This document shows positions 32,655-37,925 of a DNA stretch of 37,925 bases, piece after piece; position 1 is the first letter of the stretch; each line of letters begins with the position of its first letter. The DNA lies in the NCBI GenBank assembly GCA_005799745.1, contig SYFY01000095.1, positions 1 through 37,925 of the forward strand. The letters are read 5' to 3'. The notes beneath the pieces were generated by a model, which had not been told where the DNA came from, made no database searches, and saw nothing but the letters and a program-made list of their open reading frames with translations. The translations under genes and the position numbers were made by a program. This DNA comes from Gammaproteobacteria bacterium. Its GTDB lineage: Bacteria > Pseudomonadota > Gammaproteobacteria > Pseudomonadales > Azotimanducaceae.

Positions 32655-33857
32655 TCAGGGTGCAGTAAATTCTTTGATGGGCGTTCCTTCCGATGACTGC
32701 GGCGCCTTGATGCCAAGCAACTTCGCGATGGTGGGTGCCACATCGACCTGATGAACCACACCATAGTCAGCGTCGGGTGAGACACCACGTCCCATCGCCA
32801 GAAACGCCGCGCCCATGTCGGGTAAGGCCGGGTCATAGCCATGCCCGCCAAAGTCCCAACCAAAGAACCGAAGGAACCCCATCAACATTCCATCAAAACC
32901 TTCTGGGCGAGTGAGAATGTTTGGCGGCTCCGTAGTCACAATGAGGTCGCCCATCCGTTCAGATGGCGCCATGCGTAGTCCTTTCGCTTCATCCGCAGAT
33001 AACACCTTCACACCAATGACGCGTGCGAGCGCGGCGCGCGCCTTTTGTACGTCGTCAGCCTTGGCAAGATGAACGTGAACGGTGACCACTCCCGTAAGCG
33101 TCGCCTCAACCCCTGCTTCATCGAGCGGTGTTTGTAAGTCGATGAAGTCGCCCATCGCCGTCATGCCATGATCACTCACCACCAGGAGCGTGAGTCGCGG
33201 CCAGAGATTCAGTTCATCAATTCCCGCGAGTAACTCGCCGAGTGCTTGATCCTGCGTGACCAACTGATCGAATACGGCAGCGCTATTCGGTCCACGATTG
33301 TGCGCAACATGATCCGCACCTGCGAAATACGCCATGACCAATGCGGGTCGTTTCTCTTCAGGCAATCTCAGCCACTCAAGAATCTGTTGAACCTTGGTGC
33401 TTTCAGGGCGACGACCATCAAAGGGTGCCATGCGATAGCTGTGTGCCTGGCCGCGCCAGTCCGTTTCCGAGCCTACCCAAAAATACGTGGCCGCTTTCAG
33501 ACCTTGCCGCTCAGCGGCAATCCACAGCGGTTCAGCGAGTAACCAACCGCCATCACCGGACATCGCATATCGGCCGCGCACAGCATCCATGAAGTGGTTG
33601 TCGACGATGCCGTGTACATCAGGATAGGTACCGGTCGCGAGTGAAACATGGCCTGGGAACGTGTTAGAGGGGTAGACCGGAGTCAGTCGTGACGCTTTCC
33701 CGCCTTCTTTGCGCATTCGCTCAAACGCGGGAAGACCTTGCATTGCTGGCCAGTCGTGACGCAACCCATCCATCGAGATCATCACAACGATGGGGTTTTC
33801 GCCGCGCACGCCAAGCGGTAACAGCAACAAGCACACGACCATCCAACGCAGACCCAT
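32655..33857 (-). CDS. Secreted ENPP-type phosphodiesterase/nucleotide pyrophosphatase
   Basis: A 400-aa alkaline-phosphatase-superfamily enzyme, predicted periplasmic from its signal peptide (MGLRWMVVCLLLLPLGVRG). The first metal ligand is in MISMDGLRHDW, the nucleophile is the Thr in PVYPSNTFPGHVSL, and further ligands are in AGADHVAHNRGP, VVSDHGM and FGGHGYDP. The threonine nucleophile places it in the ENPP/PF01663 class, not the sulfatase class, so it is not a target of the FGE at 6387. ATG 33857 is preferred over an upstream open frame because it begins the signal peptide and has GAGAAG upstream. The divergent MFS start is 43 bp away. Substrate probably a phosphodiester or nucleotide. 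Confidence 0.9.
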   Translation of the reverse strand: MGLRWMVVCLLLLPLGVRGENPIVVMISMDGLRHDWPAMQGLPAFERMRKEGGKASRLTPVYPSNTFPGHVSLATGTYPDVHGIVDNHFMDAVRGRYAMSGDGGWLLAEPLWIAAERQGLKAATYFWVGSETDWRGQAHSYRMAPFDGRRPESTKVQQILEWLRLPEEKRPALVMAYFAGADHVAHNRGPNSAAVFDQLVTQDQALGELLAGIDELNLWPRLTLLVVSDHGMTAMGDFIDLQTPLDEAGVEATLTGVVTVHVHLAKADDVQKARAALARVIGVKVLSADEAKGLRMAPSERMGDLIVTTEPPNILTRPEGFDGMLMGFLRFFGWDFGGHGYDPALPDMGAAFLAMGRGVSPDADYGVVHQVDVAPTIAKLLGIKAPQSSEGTPIKEFTAP

Positions 33858-33900
33858 TTGAAACACTTCTCTCGATGATCGGCTTACTATACAAGCCACC

Positions 33901-35205
33901 ATGCGACACCTGATTGCAGAGCGCCTGCCCGCGCTCACTTATCCACCCTACCTGCGCTACTGGCTGGCGTCGTTTGCCTCGGTCGGTGGATCGCAGGTGG
34001 TGACGCTGGGACAAGGTTGGCTCGTTTTCGAGCTGACAGGTTCGGCGTGGAATCTCGGCTTGCTCGGTGCTGCCGTGGCACTACCCAACATCATCGTGAC
34101 GTTGATCGGTGGTGTCATCGCGGATCGTTTCGACAAGCGCATCATCATGATGACCACCTCCGTACTCACTGCAGTGATGCTCGCCTTGCTCGCATATCTG
34201 GATTGGCGCGAAACGATCACCTTGTGGCAGGTACTCGCCATTGCGGGTGTCGTGAGCCTGATCACCGGTATCGACTGGCCGGTGCGGGTCGCCATTTATC
34301 CGCATCTCGTGGGACGAGAACACCTGATGAATGCCGTCGCTTTGAATGCATTCATCTGGCAAGCGACTCGAATGGCATTGCCCGCCGTCGGCGGCATCGT
34401 CATTGCGATCGGTGATACCTGGATGTTGTTCGCTGCAGGCGCCGTGGGCTTTTTTGTGATGTACCTGGTCATGACGGGTATCCATGTCCACGTGCATGCC
34501 ATGACAGTCGAAGGACCGCTCCGCCAATTGCTTGCGGGCTTGAGTTTTATTCGCCACAGCCCCCTCTTCATCGCACTGCTCGCCATGACCTTTGCCGGCA
34601 TGTTCTTCGTCAGCGCTTATTCGCAAATCATGCCAATCTTCGCGGATGCCATTGGTGGTGATGAACGGGTCTATGGTTATCTGGTTGCAACGGGTGGTCT
34701 CGCCTCAGTGGTTGGAACCATCATCGCCAGCAACTTCCAGCACCATCCCCGGCTCGGCCAGGTCATGTTGATGACGGCGTTGCTGACCGCATTCAGTGCC
34801 GGCCTATTCGGTTGGGCGGCAATGGCCGCGCTTTTCATTCCGGCGCTGGTGCTGACCTTTCTGGCACAGCTCTTCGCTTCGGTGTTCATGGTCACCTCCA
34901 TGGGCGTCATGCAGCTGAACGTTCCAGATGCCCTTCGAGGTCGCGTCATGGGCTTTCACGCCATCGGTTACAGCCTGATTCCGCTCGGCGGTCTATTCCT
35001 GGGTGGACTGACGGAATGGGGTGGTGCAGGATTTGCCCTGACCGTTGGTTGCCTGATCTATTTTCTCGTGATTGTGCTGGCCGGATTCCGGAGCACGCTG
35101 ATCCGGGAATGGTCTGGGGAGTTGAAGCCCGAGACGGAGCGCCTGAACCTGAGTGATAGGGCGGCAACCACTGAAATTACTGAACCGGATGTTGCCAAAT
35201 CTTGA
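33901..35205 (+). CDS. MFS transporter of the MFS_3 type (third of three)
   Basis: A 434-aa membrane protein with about 12 helices. YLRYWLASFASVGGSQVVTL, GQGWLVFELTGSAWNLGLLG, LIGGVIADRFDKRIIMM and ALNAFIWQATRMALPAVGG are close to the EntS-like MFS_3 profile. The C-terminal SMGVMQLNVPDALRGRVMGF resembles the matching part of the first transporter at 23573, and a hydrophilic tail of about 40 residues follows the last helix. Substrate unknown. No ribosome site is visible before the ATG at 33901; a TACTAT or TATACA stretch just upstream may be a -10 box, which would make the message almost leaderless. It precedes a 72-aa gene by 17 bp. Confidence 0.88.
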   Translation: MRHLIAERLPALTYPPYLRYWLASFASVGGSQVVTLGQGWLVFELTGSAWNLGLLGAAVALPNIIVTLIGGVIADRFDKRIIMMTTSVLTAVMLALLAYLDWRETITLWQVLAIAGVVSLITGIDWPVRVAIYPHLVGREHLMNAVALNAFIWQATRMALPAVGGIVIAIGDTWMLFAAGAVGFFVMYLVMTGIHVHVHAMTVEGPLRQLLAGLSFIRHSPLFIALLAMTFAGMFFVSAYSQIMPIFADAIGGDERVYGYLVATGGLASVVGTIIASNFQHHPRLGQVMLMTALLTAFSAGLFGWAAMAALFIPALVLTFLAQLFASVFMVTSMGVMQLNVPDALRGRVMGFHAIGYSLIPLGGLFLGGLTEWGGAGFALTVGCLIYFLVIVLAGFRSTLIREWSGELKPETERLNLSDRAATTEITEPDVAKS

Positions 35206-35222
35206 ATGTGCGGGAGTAACCG

Positions 35223-35441
35223 ATGATCGTCCCACCCACCCAGATGCCGATCGAACGTAACGGCAAGAAATACCCGGGAATCTACTCGGTTTCCGGCACC
35301 ACCATGATCGCCCGAATCCCAGGTTTGAGCTCACGAAGCACCCAGATTCAGGGGGGCGATGTGAGAGCGGAAGCGCGCAAACTCTTCGATGAGATCATCG
35401 ACGAAGCGGATGGCTGGGCGCATCTGCAACAGCACCGCTGA
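35223..35441 (+). CDS. Small protein of unknown function (72 aa)
   Basis: Starts at ATG 35223, with GGGAG about eight bases upstream, 17 bp after the MFS stop, so it is probably in the same transcript. The sequence is hydrophilic (PIERNGKKYPGIYSVSGTTM, then GGDVRAEARKLFDEIIDEAD and WAHLQQHR). The middle part could form a small beta-hairpin and the end an amphipathic helix. No family is recognised. It is followed by the 20-bp hairpin at 35448. Confidence 0.6.
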   Translation: MIVPPTQMPIERNGKKYPGIYSVSGTTMIARIPGLSSRSTQIQGGDVRAEARKLFDEIIDEADGWAHLQQHR

Positions 35442-35447
35442 TCGATC

Positions 35448-35467
35448 GCCCCCAGCGCGCTGGGGGC
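35448..35467. terminator. Perfect 20-bp GC-rich hairpin between convergent genes
   Basis: The sequence GCCCCCAGCGCGCTGGGGGC is a perfect palindrome with a short or no loop, placed between the 72-aa gene and the convergent coiled-coil gene. It lacks a U-tract, so it would be a bidirectional structural terminator at best. Regulatory function is inference. Confidence 0.5.
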
Positions 35468-35487
35468 CTCAGTGATTGAAAGATCGA

Positions 35488-36099
35488 TCACCGCGCGGCG
35501 CGTTGGGGCTTGCGCTCCATCTCGAGTTGTTGATTCAGTACCAGCAAAGACTTGTTCTGCAGCTCGCGCTCGCGTTCAAGATCACGGACTTTCTTTTCTT
35601 CACTGGTAAGCGCCCGCTGGAGCCGGTCAAGTTCGGCCATTTTTCGCACGAGCCGGCCTTCGAGGTCCTTCACGGTCAGTTCCAGTGTGGCGGAAGGCGC
35701 CTGTGCGGCAGCCGTTTCTTCTGCTGACGATCGTAGCCGCACAATCTCTTGATGAAGCGCCCGAATCAGGTCGCCGCTCGCCATCAGCTGCGTGCGCATT
35801 TCAATCAGACCTTCTTCGAAGGCTGCCGTTGATTCCTGCAGGTCGCTCGAGCTCAAAACTTCCTCGTTTCGCGGAGCCTGCTCTTGGGCTTGCAGCGCGA
35901 GGCGCTCACGAAGCGCTTCGATTTGACCGGCCTGACGCTCGAGCTGGTTGCGCAAATCAAACGGTTCCGCCCGAGCCTGGTGTACACCTGACTCCCAGCG
36001 CTCCCGACGCGTGACCTTGGCTAACAACCAGCCGGCAATCACACCGATCAGTCCCGCGACCAGCAGATAGCCAAAGATCCGCAGTACGAGCCAGGTCAT
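35488..36099 (-). CDS. Membrane-anchored coiled-coil protein
   Basis: A 203-aa protein with one N-terminal membrane helix (about residues 4-26, LVLRIFGYLLVAGLIGVIAG) and then a long, charged, heptad-like stretch rich in Glu, Leu, Arg and Gln (residues about 50-195: QIEALRERLALQAQEQ, then EFEEGLIEM-like segments, KDLEGRLVRKMAELDRLQRA and the C-terminal LERERELQNKSLLVLNQQLE). The start ATG 36099 overlaps the upstream OmpA-like gene's stop as ATGA, so they are co-translated. The layout, a cell-envelope coiled coil with an OmpA-like partner, suggests a scaffold or envelope-spanning role; no family is recognised. Confidence 0.7.
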   Translation of the reverse strand: MTWLVLRIFGYLLVAGLIGVIAGWLLAKVTRRERWESGVHQARAEPFDLRNQLERQAGQIEALRERLALQAQEQAPRNEEVLSSSDLQESTAAFEEGLIEMRTQLMASGDLIRALHQEIVRLRSSAEETAAAQAPSATLELTVKDLEGRLVRKMAELDRLQRALTSEEKKVRDLERERELQNKSLLVLNQQLEMERKPQRAAR

Positions 36100-36782
36100 A
36101 CCGCCTTACCTCTAACCCGGAAGGACACGCGGTCGTTCGCAACCTCAGCAGATCCTGACGTTTCATCAACCATCGGCTGCGTCTCACCATACCCACGAGC
36201 GATAAGTTGGTCAGCAACTACGCCTGCACGCACCAACCCACGAACAAGGATCGCTGCTCGCCGTTCACTCAACTGCTGATTCAAAGACGTATCACCCCGG
36301 GCGCTCGTGTGCACGCCGACTTCTATCCGGGGCGCGCAGTGCCGAATAACCGCCGCCATGCGCGAAATACCGGCTTCGCTTCCAGCTTCTAGTTCCGCAC
36401 TTCCTGGCAAAAAGGCAATTTGAGTTTTTTGCGCAAACACATCGAGGCGACCTTGGCACAATCCGGAGTCGGTGACCGACTCGACGGCCAGTTCACCCAA
36501 GATCGCTCCCTCAATGCTGCCGATACGCTGACTGATCACACCCGCATCTGCGGGCGTGTTGACGACACCTGAGATTCGAATCTCCTGACCATCGACATCT
36601 ATCGCATACCACTGCAGAGGGGCGCTTTTTAGCGCTTCGGTCGCACGGCTGCGAATTTCGGGCTCGACACCCTCGCGCTCCAGTAGTAGACAGAAAACGC
36701 CCAGCGCGAGAAACAACACCAGACTGCTGGTGCAGATTTCAAATCGGGACGGTCCTTTGGGAATAGTTTCTAGAGAGTGCAT
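36096..36782 (-). CDS. BON plus OmpA-like envelope protein
   Basis: A 228-aa protein. A membrane segment at about residues 15-35 is followed by a BON-like region (APLQWYAIDVDGQEIRISGV, NTPADAGVISQRI) and an OmpA-like peptidoglycan-binding domain: FLPGSAELEAGSEAGISRMA, EVGVHTSARGDTSLNQQLSE, then RRAAILVRGLVRAGVVADQL and IARGYGETQPMV, with the NQQLSERRA motif. ATG 36782 is preferred over ATGs at 36806 and 36818, whose extensions look unrelated. It is the first gene of the pair with the coiled-coil protein, and is divergent from the PQQ dehydrogenase 130 bp away. Likely role: linking the inner membrane to peptidoglycan. Inferred, not shown. Confidence 0.75.
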   Translation of the reverse strand: MHSLETIPKGPSRFEICTSSLVLFLALGVFCLLLEREGVEPEIRSRATEALKSAPLQWYAIDVDGQEIRISGVVNTPADAGVISQRIGSIEGAILGELAVESVTDSGLCQGRLDVFAQKTQIAFLPGSAELEAGSEAGISRMAAVIRHCAPRIEVGVHTSARGDTSLNQQLSERRAAILVRGLVRAGVVADQLIARGYGETQPMVDETSGSAEVANDRVSFRVRGKAV

Positions 36783-36914
36783 GCATCGGTCCGGCTGCCT
36801 TGTCATTGTGCCGGTCAACAGCGCTCACCAACATGATGTGCATCACCAGGCGACACCGGTCCAGTGCACACTGGTAAACTCCCACACGCGTCACACCAAT
36901 TGAGGGGAAGTTTC

Positions 36915-37925
36915 ATGTCTGTGCGCACTTTTGTGCTCGCCTTCACACTGGCTTTCACAGCAGTAGGGCTCGGGGCCTGTTCACAGGAGCAACCGGCCGA
37001 ACCGGAAGCAGCGGCACCTGCGGACACCGGCGCGGTGGCTTCGACCGCTAACAATTCGGCCAACGTTACTGCTGAGCGGATTATCAACGCCGACAAAGAG
37101 CCGGGGAACTGGCTAACAAACGGTCGCACGTATGATGAGCAACGTTACAGCCCCCTTGAACAGATCAACCGCGACAACGTCAAAGATCTCGGTCTCGCCT
37201 GGTACTTCAATACCGATACAACACGTGGTCTGGAAGCCACGCCCCTGGTGGTCGACGGTGTGATGTACACCTCCGGTTCGTGGTCGGTCGTGTGGGCACA
37301 TAACGCCAAGACCGGTGAACTGCTTTGGTCGTACGACCCGATGGTACCCCGTGAGTGGGGCAAATTTGCTTGTTGCGACGTCGTGAACCGCGGTGTCGCT
37401 GCGTGGAAAGGCAAGATCTTCGTCGGCACCATCGACGGACGACTCATTGCCCTCGACGCAGCCACCGGCAAGCCCCTCTGGGATATCGTTACCGTCGAGA
37501 AGGACAAGCCTTACACCATCACCGGCGCACCCCGCGTCGTGAAAGACAAGGTCATCATCGGTAACGGTGGCGCTGAATACGGTGTGCGTGGATACGTTAC
37601 GGCATACAACGCCGAAGACGGCTCCCAAGCCTGGCGTTTCTATACAGTACCCGGTGATCCGTCTCTGCCATTTGAAAACAAGGCGATGGAAATGGCTGCG
37701 GGTACATGGCGCGGCAGCGAATGGTGGAAAGTCGGCGGTGGCGGCACTGTATGGGATTCGATGTCCTATGACCCGGAGCTCAACCAGCTCTACATCGGCG
37801 TGGGCAATGGGTCTCCATGGAACCGTTACATCCGCAGCCCCGGTGGTGGTGACAACCTGTTTCTGTCATCCATCGTTGCACTCAACGCAGATGACGGCAG
37901 TTACGTTTGGCACTACCAGACCACC
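36915..37925 (+). CDS. PQQ-dependent alcohol dehydrogenase (quinoprotein), partial, lipoprotein-type
   Basis: The first 337 codons of a quinoprotein dehydrogenase of the methanol/ethanol family; the gene continues past the right edge. A lipobox-like GLGAC puts Cys22 after the signal peptide, so the protein is probably membrane-tethered in the periplasm. Then comes a linker rich in Ala, Glu and Pro, the propeller start ([19 protein letters not shown]), and W-docking motifs such as [13 protein letters not shown]. The vicinal cysteine pair C153-C154 in [10 protein letters not shown] forms the characteristic disulphide, and E221 ([10 protein letters not shown]) and N298 (GVGNGSPWN) fit the metal/PQQ site. 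Further catalytic residues are outside the window, so calcium versus lanthanide dependence cannot be decided. ATG 36915 has GAGGGGAAG upstream. Oxidises an alcohol to aldehyde. Confidence 0.93.
   Translation, partial: MSVRTFVLAFTLAFTAVGLGACSQEQPAEPEAAAPADTGAVASTANNSANVTAERIINADKEPGNWLTNGRTYDEQRYSPLEQINRDNVKDLGLAWYFNTDTTRGLEATPLVVDGVMYTSGSWSVVWAHNAKTGELLWSYDPMVPREWGKFACCDVVNRGVAAWKGKIFVGTIDGRLIALDAATGKPLWDIVTVEKDKPYTITGAPRVVKDKVIIGNGGAEYGVRGYVTAYNAEDGSQAWRFYTVPGDPSLPFENKAMEMAAGTWRGSEWWKVGGGGTVWDSMSYDPELNQLYIGVGNGSPWNRYIRSPGGGDNLFLSSIVALNADDGSYVWHYQTT

Noticed and set aside
32655-33857. Possible sulfatase client for the FGE
   Set aside because: Nucleophile is Thr in SNTFPGH, not Cys or Ser in CxPxR; it is an ENPP-type enzyme.
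1-37925. CRISPR array, prophage, integron, tRNA or rRNA genes
   Set aside because: No regular spaced repeats, phage structural or integrase genes, or tRNA-like cloverleaves were seen by eye; a covariance-model scan would be decisive for RNA genes.

Overview
The window is 37.9 kb of dense, moderately GC-rich bacterial DNA (impression, not computed: high fifties percent). Gene content points to a free-living, probably marine or soil, gammaproteobacterium or close relative. The markers are a Pol II-type family B polymerase ending in a QLGLF clamp motif, an ArfB ribosome-rescue factor, a YpeA-like acetyltransferase and a PQQ alcohol dehydrogenase. No rRNA, tRNA, CRISPR, phage or plasmid functions were seen. 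Both ends cut through genes: an ABC permease on the left and a quinoprotein dehydrogenase on the right.

Layout. 1-3148 (minus): four genes of a glycerol-type ABC importer (GlpS, GlpT, GlpP and partial GlpQ of the GlpSTPQV kind). 3287-4271: two half-genes facing each other tail to tail, apparently a deletion scar. 4371-6228 (minus): a VOC protein plus Rieske oxygenase operon, diverging from a secreted formylglycine-generating-enzyme homologue at 6387-7421. 7407-10002 (minus): a tightly overlapping five-gene operon (VOC, GNAT-like, 87-aa unknown, four-helix membrane protein, alpha/beta hydrolase). 10110-12600: a PPOX gene, then a minus-strand GNAT, GFA, GST, DUF2784 operon. 12679-15570: aldo/keto reductase, macro domain, YpeA, TauD-like oxygenase. 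15565-18532 (minus): PPOX, GNAT, DUF922, PPOX, YiiX-like. 18616-21857: phosphotransferase, quinone reductase, acyl-CoA dehydrogenase. 21905-24841: gluzincin-like protein, ArfB, MFS exporter. 24852-28939: a lipid-flavoured block of SDR, glycerophosphodiesterase, DUF1295 protein and sterol-desaturase/AGMO-like hydroxylase. 28925-35205: Pol II, a nested inverted-repeat element, MFS, ENPP phosphodiesterase, MFS. 35223-37925: a small unknown protein, a coiled-coil/OmpA membrane pair and the PQQ dehydrogenase.

The window reads as core-like accessory metabolism with many small detoxification and modification folds (five GNAT or GNAT-like, three PPOX, two VOC, GST, GFA) and three related MFS_3 exporters. 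Operons are very compact: stop and start codons overlap by 4-11 bp in most, one divergent pair shares its start codons, and several convergent pairs overlap at their ends.

A notable property is a run of single-base frameshifts and in-frame stops between about 3.7 and 19 kb (genes at 3705, 9633, 10110, 10965, 16976 and 18616). Each restores a family-like protein when one base is added or removed, or a stop is read through. Either this is draft-quality sequence (the length also suits a fosmid insert) or these genes are decaying. The strongest structural oddities are the nested inverted-repeat element at 31280-31424, which fills a divergent promoter region, the complementary degeneracy of the two ABC ATPases, and the scar near 3705. 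I saw no clear new defence or biosynthetic system.
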